From: Acidobacteriota bacterium | GTDB taxonomy: Bacteria; Acidobacteriota; Vicinamibacteria; Marinacidobacterales; Marinacidobacteraceae | Direction of reading: 5' to 3' | Assembly: GCA_009835985.1 (NCBI GenBank) | Contig: VXWI01000072.1 | Coordinates: 1-53,864, forward strand | DNA length: 53,864 bases | In this document: piece by piece, positions 15,179 to 23,212 of the stretch | How the letters are laid out: the number at the start of each line of letters is the position of its first letter | Numbering within the stretch: the first letter of the stretch is position 1 | Notes under the pieces: generated by a model | What the model was told of the DNA's origin: nothing | Databases searched by the model: none | Seen by the model: only the letters and a program-made list of their open reading frames with translations | Program-made: the position numbers and the translations under genes

Positions 15179-16486
15179 ATGCCTCTTTTCGCCCGGCGTT
15201 TCGGCCACATGGGGACCGAGAACGCGTTCAAGATCGGAGAAGACATGGCCCGCGCCCGGGCGCGCGGCGTGGATGTCATTCCGTTCACCATCGGCGAGCC
15301 CGACTTCGACAGCGCGCCGCACATCAACGAGGCGGGGATCGCGGCCATCCGGGCCGGAGACACCCACTACACCGATCCCGCCGGGATTGCACCGCTCCGC
15401 GAGGCGCTCGCCGCCTACGTGTCGCGGACACGGGGCATCGAGGTGGCCGCGGACCGGATCATCATCCTCCCGGGGGCGAAACCCGCGATCGGCTACACGA
15501 TGATGGCCTACGTGGATCCGGGCGACGAGGTGATCTACCCGAGTCCCGGGTTCCCGATCTACGAGTCGTGGGTCACCTACCTCGGCGGCGTGCCGAAGCC
15601 GCTCGTGCTGCGGGAGGAGCGGGGTTTTTCCTTCACGCCGGCGGATCTGGACCGGTTGCTCACCGACCGGACGAAGGTCCTGATGCTGTGCTCGCCTTCG
15701 AATCCCACGGGCGGCGTGCTTCCGAAGAGCCTGCTCGAGGAGGTCGCGGCGCTGGTGAAGGAGCGGGGCCGCCCCGACATCCGCATCTACTCGGACGAGA
15801 TCTACGAGCACATCACCTTCGACGGTTTCGAGCACACCTCGATGGCTTCCCTGCCGGGCATGGACCGGCACACGATCATCGCGAGCGGGCACTCGAAGGG
15901 TTACGCGATGACCGGCTGGCGGCTTGGCTGGTGCGTCCTTCCCACGGCGGAGGAGGCCCTCCGGTTCAAGCAGATCAACATCAACACGGTCAGCTGCGTC
16001 CCGCCCTTCATTCAGCAGGCCGCCCGTGAGGCGCTGGAGAACCCGAAGACCTGGGAGGTAGTGGGTTCGATGGTGGCCGAGTTCAAGCGGCGCCGCGACT
16101 ACGTGGTGCCGGCCCTGAACGCCATTCCGGGCATCAGTTGCGCGAATCCTCTCGGGGCCTTCTACGTGTTCCCGAACATCACGGGGGTCTGCGACTCGCT
16201 CGGCGCCACCGCGCACTACGAGTCGCTGCCCGATGCCCTGAAGGCGAGCACCAGCCCGGCGACCCTGATCTCCCGGTTCCTTCTCTACTACCACGGGGTC
16301 GCGCTGGTCGACCGCCGCAGCTTCGGCGTGATCGGCAGCGAGGGACAGAACTTCCTGCGGCTCTCCTACGCGGCGGACATGGACTCGATCCACGAGGGAA
16401 TTCGCCGGATCGCCGCCGGGGTGGCCGACCACAACGGGTTCGCCCGCTTCCTCAACGATCAAACCGCCCTGGGACTCGCCGCATGA
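15179..16486 (+). CDS. PLP-dependent aminotransferase, class I/II (AspC-like)
   Basis: A 435-residue fold-type I aminotransferase. Visible motifs: FTIGEPDFDSAPHI at the N-terminus, YTDPAGIAPLREAL, the substrate/cofactor segment LCSPSNPTGGVL, YSDEIYEHI with the cofactor Asp/Tyr, SGHSKGYAMTGWRLGW with Lys240 forming the Schiff base, and FLRLSYA near the C-terminus with the carboxylate-binding Arg. An in-frame TTG nine bases upstream (15170) is an alternative start; neither has a good ribosome-binding site. The stop overlaps the D-2-hydroxyacid dehydrogenase start in ATGA. The pair could convert an amino acid to its 2-oxo acid and reduce that or glyoxylate. Substrate is not predictable by eye. 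Confidence 0.92.
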   Translation: MPLFARRFGHMGTENAFKIGEDMARARARGVDVIPFTIGEPDFDSAPHINEAGIAAIRAGDTHYTDPAGIAPLREALAAYVSRTRGIEVAADRIIILPGAKPAIGYTMMAYVDPGDEVIYPSPGFPIYESWVTYLGGVPKPLVLREERGFSFTPADLDRLLTDRTKVLMLCSPSNPTGGVLPKSLLEEVAALVKERGRPDIRIYSDEIYEHITFDGFEHTSMASLPGMDRHTIIASGHSKGYAMTGWRLGWCVLPTAEEALRFKQININTVSCVPPFIQQAAREALENPKTWEVVGSMVAEFKRRRDYVVPALNAIPGISCANPLGAFYVFPNITGVCDSLGATAHYESLPDALKASTSPATLISRFLLYYHGVALVDRRSFGVIGSEGQNFLRLSYAADMDSIHEGIRRIAAGVADHNGFARFLNDQTALGLAA

Positions 16487-17505
16487 GCCGCATCTTCGTT
16501 ACCCGCCCCATTCCCGAAGCCGGCCTCGCCGTCCTGCGCGCCGCCGCCGAGGTGGAAGTGGCGCCCACCGCCGACGGCGATTCCACTCCCCGGGACCAGG
16601 TGCTCGCCGGCGCCCGGAGCGCCGACGTCCACGTCTCCCTGTTGACCGAGGCGGTGGACCGGGAGCTCATGGAGTCCGTTCCGCGGTTGCTCGGGGTCGC
16701 CAACTACGCGGTCGGCTTCAATAACGTGGACGTGGCGGCCGCCACGGAGCTCGGACTGCCGATCACGAACACCCCCGGCGTCCTCACCGATACGACCGCG
16801 GACCTGGCGTGGACGCTGCTGATGTCCGTCGCCCGCCGGGTGGTTCCGGCGGACGCCTACATGCGGGGCGGCCAGTACCGGATCTGGGGGCCGTCGCTGA
16901 TGCTGGGCGCCGACGTCAGTCCCGGCGGCGACGAGCGCCGGAAGGTGCTCGGGGTCGTCGGCTTCGGGCGGATCGGGCAGGCGATGCACAAGCGGGCGCA
17001 GGGGTTCGACATGGACGTGCTGGCCTTCGATCCCCCAATGAAGGCGATCATCGAGGCCCGCTCCGACGTCGAGTACGCCGAGTTCGACGACCTGCTCGCG
17101 CGCAGCGATTTCGTGACGATCCACACCGATCTCAACCCCTCGACGCATCACCTCTTCGACGCGGCGGTCTTTGCCCGGATGAAGAAGGGCGCGATCCTGA
17201 TCAACAGCGCGCGGGGCCCGGTGGTCGATGAAGCGGCCCTCGTCGATGCCCTCAAGTCCGGTGAGATTGGGGGGGCGGGACTCGACGTCTTCGAGCACGA
17301 GCCCGCGTTCCACCCAGGGCTCGCCGAGTGCGACAACGTGGTGATGCTCCCCCACATCGCGAGCGGGAGCGTGGCGACGCGGGACCGCATGGCCACCATG
17401 TGCGCCGAGAACGCGGTGGCCCACCTGAACCGGCGGCGCGCGCCGAATTGCGTGAACCCGGAGGTCTACGAGACCGAGGCGTACCGGAAGCGCATCGCGA
17501 CGTAA
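16483..17505 (+). CDS. D-2-hydroxyacid dehydrogenase (glyoxylate/hydroxypyruvate reductase type)
   Basis: A 340-residue NAD(P)H-dependent enzyme of the 2-hydroxyacid dehydrogenase family. It shows GVANYAVGFNNVDV, TNTPGVLTDTTADLAW, the nucleotide-binding loop GVVGFGRIGQAM, INSARGPVVDEAALV with the substrate Arg244, GLDVFEHEP with the catalytic Glu, and MLPHIASG with His291. These residues complete the Arg-Glu-His set. The arrangement is closest to glyoxylate reductases, which turn glyoxylate into glycolate. A short insertion before the nucleotide domain (LMLGADVSPGGDERRK) is slightly unusual. It is translationally coupled to the aminotransferase by a four-base overlap and lies 3.4 kb downstream of an AllA-like enzyme whose product would be glyoxylate. 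Confidence 0.92.
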   Translation: MSRIFVTRPIPEAGLAVLRAAAEVEVAPTADGDSTPRDQVLAGARSADVHVSLLTEAVDRELMESVPRLLGVANYAVGFNNVDVAAATELGLPITNTPGVLTDTTADLAWTLLMSVARRVVPADAYMRGGQYRIWGPSLMLGADVSPGGDERRKVLGVVGFGRIGQAMHKRAQGFDMDVLAFDPPMKAIIEARSDVEYAEFDDLLARSDFVTIHTDLNPSTHHLFDAAVFARMKKGAILINSARGPVVDEAALVDALKSGEIGGAGLDVFEHEPAFHPGLAECDNVVMLPHIASGSVATRDRMATMCAENAVAHLNRRRAPNCVNPEVYETEAYRKRIAT

Positions 17506-17541
17506 CAGTCCGTGGGCAACCCGCCGCACTCTCCCTCCGGG

Positions 17542-18594
17542 ATGGCCGGCGTCGCCAAGGTGGTTTCCGCTCGATTCGCCCGTTCGACTCTACTGTTGGC
17601 GCTGGCCGCCGGGTGTGGCGGAGGTACTGACGGAGCGGCCGTTTCCCCTGGTGACATCCCTGCAACGCCGACACCCGAGCCGCCCCCGGAGCCCCCGGCC
17701 CAAGTGACAGGAATCGAGATCGCGGATAAAGGCCAGGACTTCGTGCTGTGGACTTGGAATCCGGTTACGGGCGCGACCGGGTATGAAGCCGATGTGTTTC
17801 GCGCTGGGACCCCGCCCAGCGAGCGGAATGCTCCCGTTCACACGGAGGAACCCTCCCTCCGCGTGGATGGGCTCGAACCCGGGACGGCGATGGAGTTCTT
17901 CGTCCGAGCCGTGCGGGAAACGGTCGGAGGACGCGCGGTCGGCCCTTGGTCAGAAATAGCAGTCGCCGAGACCCTGCCGGAACCCAGGGAGTGCACCGAT
18001 GAACGAGAGCTCGCTATCGCGTTCGGCGTCGGTACGTCTTGGGGCCCGCCTGTCCTGATCGAGGAGTGGAATGGGACTCCGTTCTCCTTCTCGTTCGACC
18101 GCGAGTCCGTGCCCGAGGACGAAGAGCCCGACGTGCAATACGTGTTGGAGATTGTGAAACGGCTGTCCGTGAAGATCGAGCAACAGCTCGAGTATTCGGT
18201 GATCGAAGTCGGCGAATGGACTTCGCAGCGCCGGGCATGCCGTGACGGTGGCAGACGGATGCGCAATCAGATCGTCGCGTTTGTCAGCCCGGAGACGGAC
18301 CGTGGCAACCGGTTGGTGACCGCTGCTCCGAACTGCGCCGAGATCCAGTACTACGGTGGCACCATGAAAGGCAGACGCGACGGGACGATCGTCCACGAGA
18401 TCTTCCACCTCTTCGGCTTCACGCATTCCCCCGATCCACTGGTGCGGAGCGGTCGTCCCCATCACTCACAGACACCGCCTGGTGACGGATATCCGATGAC
18501 GACGACGTTAACCGGTGACTATCCCGAGTCGGACGTTCCCGCAACCTACGATGACATCGACGCGCTGCGCTGCATCCTGGAGGGCGCGCGATGA
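17542..18594 (+). CDS. Metzincin-like zinc metalloprotease lipoprotein with fibronectin III-like domain
   Basis: A 350-residue predicted lipoprotein: MAGVAKVVSARFARSTLLLA leads to a LAAGC lipobox with Cys25. A Pro-rich linker is followed by a fibronectin type III-like unit (residues about 55-135: VTGIEIADKGQDFVLWTWNP ... YEADVFRAG ... LEPGTAMEFFVRAV). The C-terminal domain contains HEIFHLFGFTH at 285-295, exactly the metzincin zinc motif HExxHxxGxxH, and a later YPMTTTL as a plausible Met-turn followed by TYDDIDALRCI, matrixin-like. The start is the internal ATG because a GTG at 17512 would lengthen the n-region without a ribosome-binding site. Base composition seems a little lower in GC than its neighbours. 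No family name is claimed beyond the motif. Confidence 0.8.
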   Translation: MAGVAKVVSARFARSTLLLALAAGCGGGTDGAAVSPGDIPATPTPEPPPEPPAQVTGIEIADKGQDFVLWTWNPVTGATGYEADVFRAGTPPSERNAPVHTEEPSLRVDGLEPGTAMEFFVRAVRETVGGRAVGPWSEIAVAETLPEPRECTDERELAIAFGVGTSWGPPVLIEEWNGTPFSFSFDRESVPEDEEPDVQYVLEIVKRLSVKIEQQLEYSVIEVGEWTSQRRACRDGGRRMRNQIVAFVSPETDRGNRLVTAAPNCAEIQYYGGTMKGRRDGTIVHEIFHLFGFTHSPDPLVRSGRPHHSQTPPGDGYPMTTTLTGDYPESDVPATYDDIDALRCILEGAR

Positions 18595-18709
18595 ACGCTC
18601 CGAGCGCCTAGTTGACGAATGTCGATGCCGTGGCGCCACGCTTGCCGGTCTGGCCAACCGCTAGAGCTGGTCGCTGTCACTTGATCATGACGAGACGCGA
18701 GGCTGCTGA

Positions 18710-20212
18710 ATGAGCCAGACCTTCGTCATCGTCGCCGTCTGCATCTACCTGGCGGGGCTCCTGTTCCTGGGGGCCGTCGCTTCCACCCGCATCCGGAACG
18801 CCACCGACTTCGTGGTCGCGGGCCGCCGGCTCGGCCTCGGGCTCTGCACGTTCACGCTCTTCGCGACCTGGTTCGGCGGAGGCACGCTGATCGGGGCGGC
18901 GGGAGCCTCCTACGCCGGCGGCCTGAACGCGGTGGTGGCCGATCCCTTCGGGGCGGCGCTCTGCCTCCTGCTGGCCGGCGCGTTCTACGTGCGGCTGCTT
19001 CGTCGCCTTCGCCTGCTCACCGTTCCGGATTTCTTCCGCCGCCGGTTTGGCAGGTCCGCCGAGATCCTCTCCGCGCTGTCGATCCTTCCGGCCTACATCG
19101 GATGGGTGGGATCGCAGTTGCTGGCGGTGGGAACGGTGCTTTCCGCGATGGCCGGGCTCCCGTTCGTGGCCAGCATTCTCATTGCCGCCGCGATCGTCCT
19201 CGTCTACACGGTGCTCGGCGGCATGTGGGGCGTGACCCTCACCGATTTCTTCCAGGCGCTGGTGCTGATCGCGGCGATCTGCGTGTTGCTGCCGATCGTC
19301 CTCGGAGCCGCCGGTGGAGTCTCCGCAGTGCTCGACTCCCTGCCGGAGGGCCGGACCCGATTCCTGCCGACCGGCGGCCTGCTCGAATGGCTCTTCTTCG
19401 TGCAGGCCTGGCTGCTGATCGGTCTCGGCAACCTGCCCGGCCAGGACCTCATGCAGCGGGCCCTCAGTTCGAAGAGCGAACGGGTCGCGCAGTGGTCCGC
19501 CTATTTCGGCGGCTCGCTGTACCTGGTGGTCGGTCTGATCCCGGTGGCGCTCGGCATGATCGGCTCGGTGCTGATGCCCGGGCTCCAGAACCCGGAAGAG
19601 ATCGTGCCGCGTCTCGCCATGGAGTACCTGCCGCCGGCCGGACTCGCCCTCTTCCTGGGCGCGCTCTTCTCGGCTCTCATGAGCTCGGCGGACAGCGGGC
19701 TCCTCGCCCCGGCGAGCGTGTTCGGGCAGAACATCGTGCGCAATCTGGCGCCGGACCTGAAGCCGAAGGAGGTCCTGGCCGCCGTCCGGGTGGGAGTCGT
19801 CATCTTCTGCGGACTGGCGCTGGCGGTGGCGCTCTGGTTCCAGAGCGTGTACACGCTCATGGTCGAATCGTGGACGGTGATGATGGTGGGTCTCTTCGGG
19901 CCGCTCACCCTCGGGATGTACTGGAAGCGGACGAACACGCCGGGCTGCGTGAGCGGCATCGCGGCCGGCCTGGTGGTGTGGCTGGGGCTCGTCGGGCTGG
20001 AACTGGTCTCCGGCGCGGCCTCCCCCGAAGAGGTCCGGGAACTGCCGAACGCGCTCATCGCCACCCCGGTGTCCCTGCTGGTGACGGTCGGCGTGTCCCT
20101 GCTGACCGCGAAGAGCCACCCGCCGCGCGTGCTCACCGATCCCTCGGGGGCCCCGATCGAGGCGAAGGGCCGGCTCGGCACGCTGGGCCTTCGCCCCCCG
20201 GCGTCCGCCTAG
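18710..20212 (+). CDS. Sodium:solute symporter family protein
   Basis: A 500-residue membrane protein with about 13 hydrophobic helices matching the SSS/LeuT-fold symporters. Characteristic segments: ATDFVVAGRRLGLGLCTFTL and ATWFGGGTLIGAAG near the N-terminus, YTVLGGMWGVTLTDFFQALVL in the middle (part of the family signature), NLPGQDLMQRALSSKS, and ALFSALMSSADSGLLAPASV with the Ser residues used for sodium binding in this family. It is expected to import an organic solute with sodium; specificity cannot be read. ATG 18710 follows a 115-bp gap holding no evident gene. The GNAT gene begins 14 bp downstream and is probably cotranscribed. Confidence 0.93.
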   Translation: MSQTFVIVAVCIYLAGLLFLGAVASTRIRNATDFVVAGRRLGLGLCTFTLFATWFGGGTLIGAAGASYAGGLNAVVADPFGAALCLLLAGAFYVRLLRRLRLLTVPDFFRRRFGRSAEILSALSILPAYIGWVGSQLLAVGTVLSAMAGLPFVASILIAAAIVLVYTVLGGMWGVTLTDFFQALVLIAAICVLLPIVLGAAGGVSAVLDSLPEGRTRFLPTGGLLEWLFFVQAWLLIGLGNLPGQDLMQRALSSKSERVAQWSAYFGGSLYLVVGLIPVALGMIGSVLMPGLQNPEEIVPRLAMEYLPPAGLALFLGALFSALMSSADSGLLAPASVFGQNIVRNLAPDLKPKEVLAAVRVGVVIFCGLALAVALWFQSVYTLMVESWTVMMVGLFGPLTLGMYWKRTNTPGCVSGIAAGLVVWLGLVGLELVSGAASPEEVRELPNALIATPVSLLVTVGVSLLTAKSHPPRVLTDPSGAPIEAKGRLGTLGLRPPASA

Positions 20213-20225
20213 TTTCCACAGCTCC

Positions 20226-20870
20226 ATGGCGTCCGCGCGGCGTTGGTGGGTCGCGCCGACCGCGGCGCATCACGCGGAGGGGCTCGCCGAACTCCAGCGC
20301 CTGGTGTTCCCCACGCTGGACCCTTCGGAGCGCTTCGCCGCCGATCACTACCGGCGCCACGTCGAGATGTTTCCGCAGGGCCAGTTCGTCGCCCTGACGC
20401 GCGAGGACAAGCCGGTCGCGGCGACCACCACGCTGCGGCTGAACCTCGATCTCAGCCGTCCGCAGCATCGCTTCCCCGAGTTTCTGGGTGGACTGTTTCT
20501 CACCGCTCACGATCCGGCGGGCGAGTGGCTCTACGGAGCCGATGTTGGAGTCCATCCGGACTGGAGGCGGCAGGGGATTGCCCGGGCGCTCTACGCGGCC
20601 CGCCAGGCGACCGCCCGACGACTCGGCCTGCGCGGCCAGCTCACCGTCGGCATGCTGAACGGCTACGGGGCGGTCGCGGACCGGATGAGCGCCGAGGACT
20701 ACTACGGGCGGCTGGTGGCGGGGGAGGTCAGGGATCCGACCGTCTCCGCGCAGATGCGGATCGGATTCCGCCCGGGTGGCCTGATCCTCGACTACGTCCA
20801 GGATCCGCGCTGCGGCGGCTACGGCGTCCTGCTGACCCTCCCCGCGGATCAGCGGGTTTCGTCCCCTTAG
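20226..20870 (+). CDS. GNAT-family N-acetyltransferase
   Basis: A 214-residue protein with a GNAT core. The acetyl-CoA pyrophosphate loop (motif A) is clear as YGADVGVHPDWRRQGIARAL, with R-R-Q-G-I-A at the loop, preceded by the strand WLYGADVGV and followed by a helix rich in Arg and Ala. The N-terminal AEGLAELQRLVFPTLDP resembles the first helix of the fold, and the C-terminal part (RMSAEDYYGRLVAGEVRDP) is longer than in a minimal GNAT. The substrate is unknown. It lies 14 bp downstream of the symporter, so it may modify what that carrier brings in, but this is only inference. Confidence 0.85.
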   Translation: MASARRWWVAPTAAHHAEGLAELQRLVFPTLDPSERFAADHYRRHVEMFPQGQFVALTREDKPVAATTTLRLNLDLSRPQHRFPEFLGGLFLTAHDPAGEWLYGADVGVHPDWRRQGIARALYAARQATARRLGLRGQLTVGMLNGYGAVADRMSAEDYYGRLVAGEVRDPTVSAQMRIGFRPGGLILDYVQDPRCGGYGVLLTLPADQRVSSP

Positions 20871-20907
20871 CGCCTCTTCGGCTTTCCCGGCCCGGTGGAC
20901 GTCCGGT

Positions 20908-20948
20908 TTGACATGCGGATCAGAGTAATCTATAAACCAGACTAATCT
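20908..20948 (+). promoter_or_regulatory. Sigma-70-like promoter with repeated operator
   Basis: TTGACA at 20908-20913 and TATAAA at 20931-20936 are separated by 17 bp, a near-perfect housekeeping promoter and one of the few AT-rich patches in the window. An 11-bp direct repeat, CAGAGTAATCT at 20921-20931 and CAGACTAATCT at 20938-20948, spans the spacer, the -10 and the probable start site (about 20943), with a 17-bp period. A protein bound there would block RNA polymerase. The natural candidate is the winged-helix regulator encoded second in the transcript. Confidence 0.8.
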
Positions 20949-20962
20949 GAAGGGAGTTACCC

Positions 20963-21529
20963 ATGGACAAGTCCACCGCCCGCAGCGACCTGGCGCTGGT
21001 TGACCGGATCCTCCAGTCGGCGGACCGCTCGCTCAACGTCCCGCCGCTCATTTTTCTCACCTGGGGCCTGTTCGCCGCGATCATCAATGCGGTCCAACAG
21101 GCGAGGGCTCTCGGACTCCCGGTGCCGCCTGACGGATCCTTCCATCTTCCGCTGATCCTGCTCGGGGTCGGCGTCAGCCTCTGGGTCGGCCGTCGAGGGG
21201 ACAGCGAGCGGGAAACCAAGGTGGATACTCAGGCGGGCATTACGTTTGGGGTGGCCTTCGGTGTGGTGTTGCTCTTGAACCTCACCGCGCAACATAGGGT
21301 GATTCCCGAAGAGGCGATGACCCTGTTCTGGAGCGGCGGGCTGAGCATGGCCTTGTTGATCATCGGAGTTCAGGCGAGCCGCCCGCTGCTCATCGGGGGG
21401 ATCGCGTTGCTCACGGCGTCCGTGCTCGCCAGCTTCGTTCCGGACTGGTTCCATGGAACCATCGCGGTCGGCTGGCTTGCGGGAATGGTGATTCCCGCCG
21501 TTGTGCTCTGGAATCGGCAACGTGGATGA
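20963..21529 (+). CDS. Six-helix inner-membrane protein of unknown function
   Basis: A 188-residue protein with an amphipathic N-terminal segment (DLALVDRILQSADRSL) and six hydrophobic helices near residues 27-44, 60-76, 90-108, 116-135, 139-158 and 166-183. ATG 20963 follows GAAGGGAG, a strong ribosome-binding site, and lies about 20 bases downstream of the predicted transcription start. I recognise no named family. Its stop overlaps the start of a winged-helix regulator by eight bases. Small membrane proteins paired with such regulators upstream of MacAB-like exporters are common, and a sensor or accessory role for the regulator is possible but unproven. Confidence 0.85.
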   Translation: MDKSTARSDLALVDRILQSADRSLNVPPLIFLTWGLFAAIINAVQQARALGLPVPPDGSFHLPLILLGVGVSLWVGRRGDSERETKVDTQAGITFGVAFGVVLLLNLTAQHRVIPEEAMTLFWSGGLSMALLIIGVQASRPLLIGGIALLTASVLASFVPDWFHGTIAVGWLAGMVIPAVVLWNRQRG

Positions 21530-21800
21530 ACTCCTGCTTTCCAGGGTCCGCCTGGCGGTCATCGCGGAGCTGGTCGGGGTGGAGTGGGCCACCTTCACCG
21601 ACCTACAGAAGTCAATTCTGGCCACGAATGGGAACCTGAGCGCACACCTCGGCAAGCTGATCGCGGGCGGGTACGTCGTCGAGCGCAAACGCTTCGTGCA
21701 CCGCCGCCCCCAGACGCGCTATCGCCTGACCGAGACCGGACGCGCCGCCCTGCTGCGACACGTCGAGCAACTGCAGGCGCTGGTCACTCCGGAGCGCTGA
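21522..21800 (+). CDS. Winged-helix transcriptional regulator (ArsR/MarR-like)
   Basis: A 92-residue DNA-binding protein consisting of little more than one winged helix: SRVRLAVIAELVGVEWATFT (first helices), LQKSILATNGNLSAHLGKLI (helix-turn-helix), GGYVVERKRFVHRRPQTRYRL (wing) and a C-terminal dimerisation helix. This is the compact winged-helix type often paired with a small membrane protein. The GTG 21522 overlaps the preceding stop by eight bases; a TTG at 21501 is a weaker option. The obvious target is the repeat CAGASTAATCT around the operon promoter at 20921-20948. No metal-binding Cys set is visible, so the signal is unknown. Confidence 0.88.
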   Translation: MDELLLSRVRLAVIAELVGVEWATFTDLQKSILATNGNLSAHLGKLIAGGYVVERKRFVHRRPQTRYRLTETGRAALLRHVEQLQALVTPER

Positions 21801-21944
21801 TGCCGCGCCGCCGTCTGTAAGATTCGCGCCCCGCGAGCGTAGCGAAGACAAGTTCCTTTCCAGCCCTCCGCGTGAAGTCCCGAGCCTCCGCGCCGCGCCG
21901 GGAACCTTTCCCTCCCAAGCCTCGTAGGCTTTTGATTCAAGAAC

Positions 21945-23180
21945 ATGAATCCTCCGAAACCCGCTGACCGGCTCGCCGAACTCAAGATCGACGAGGAACA
22001 GCGCGGTTCGCGCCCTTTCGCGCTGGTGACCGCGATCATCGGCGGGATCCTGGTCATTGGCGGTGGAGTCTCGGCCGTCTTCCTGCTGGGTTCGGAGCCG
22101 GAAGTGCTCGCGGTCCGCACGGCGCGGGTCCGCTCGATCTCGGTGGACGCCGGGACCACGGTGCTGAACGCGAGCGGCTACGTCACGGCGCGCCGCCAGG
22201 CCACCGTTTCGTCCAAGACCGCGGGACAGATCACCGCGATCGCCATCGAGGAGGGCATGGAGGTGACGGCCGGCCAGGTATTGGCCCGGCTCGATTCATC
22301 GAACCTGGAGCGGACCCTCCGCCTCGCGGAGGCGCAGACCGCGGCCGCCGGCAAGGCGGTCCTCGAGGTGGAGGCCCAGCTCGGCGAAGCGCGCCTCCGT
22401 CAGGGGCGGACCCGGCGCCTCGTGGAGCAGCAGGTCGCCGGACAGGCCGACCTCGACCAGGTGAACGGCGAAGTCGCCACCCTCGAGGCGCGCATCGACC
22501 GCCAGCGTGAGGACATTCGCGTCTCGGAGCGGCAGGTGGAGGTCATCCGCCAGCAGATCGAGGACATGGTGATCCGGGCGCCGTTCGACGGCGTGATCAC
22601 CGCGAAGAACGCCCAACCCGGGGAGATGATGTCCCCCATCGCGGGCGGCGCCGGGTTCACCCGGACCGGGATCGGGACGATCGTGGACATGACCTCGCTG
22701 GAGATCGAGGTGGACGTCAACGAGGCATACATCAACCGCGTCTCTCCGGAACAGCCGGTGGACGCCGTGCTCGACTCCTACGACGACTGGACGATCCCGG
22801 CCCGCGTGATCGCGATCATCCCGACCGCCGACCGGGACCGGGCCACGGTGCGGGTACGGATCGGTTTCGAGGAGCTCGACCCCCGCATCCTGCCGGACAT
22901 GGGCGTCAAGGTGAGCTTCCGGTCCGCCGAAGCGGAACCGGAGGAGGCCCCCGAGGGCCTGTTGGTGGACGCGGCGGCGGTGTTCCCGGACACCGGCCGG
23001 GACCTCGTCTACCTGGTGCGCGACGGGCGCGTCCAGCGCCGCGCGGTGCGGCTCGGGGACCGGCGCGGGTCCGACGTGTTCGTGCTCTCCGGACTGGTGG
23101 AGGGTGACCGGGTCGTCGTGGAGGGCCTTGAAGGTCTTGAGGACGGTGCCGAGGTCGTTGAAGGGTCCGCGGCCCCCTGA
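21945..23180 (+). CDS. Periplasmic adaptor (membrane fusion protein, HlyD/MacA-like)
   Basis: A 411-residue adaptor for a tripartite exporter. One N-terminal membrane anchor (residues about 26-50, LVTAIIGGILVIGGGVSAVF), a lipoyl half-domain with YVTARRQATVSSKTAGQITA, a long coiled-coil hairpin around 120-205, the returning lipoyl half MVIRAPFDGVITAKNAQPGE, a beta-barrel domain and a C-terminal membrane-proximal domain (VFPDTGRDLVYLVRDGRVQR). It should link the permease pair downstream to an outer-membrane channel, which is not encoded here. ATG 21945 lies 144 bp after the regulator stop. It is followed after 32 bp by the ATPase gene. Confidence 0.92.
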   Translation: MNPPKPADRLAELKIDEEQRGSRPFALVTAIIGGILVIGGGVSAVFLLGSEPEVLAVRTARVRSISVDAGTTVLNASGYVTARRQATVSSKTAGQITAIAIEEGMEVTAGQVLARLDSSNLERTLRLAEAQTAAAGKAVLEVEAQLGEARLRQGRTRRLVEQQVAGQADLDQVNGEVATLEARIDRQREDIRVSERQVEVIRQQIEDMVIRAPFDGVITAKNAQPGEMMSPIAGGAGFTRTGIGTIVDMTSLEIEVDVNEAYINRVSPEQPVDAVLDSYDDWTIPARVIAIIPTADRDRATVRVRIGFEELDPRILPDMGVKVSFRSAEAEPEEAPEGLLVDAAAVFPDTGRDLVYLVRDGRVQRRAVRLGDRRGSDVFVLSGLVEGDRVVVEGLEGLEDGAEVVEGSAAP

Positions 23181-23212
23181 GTCGGGCGGACGTGGAACCG
23201 AGAGAGGAAGAA

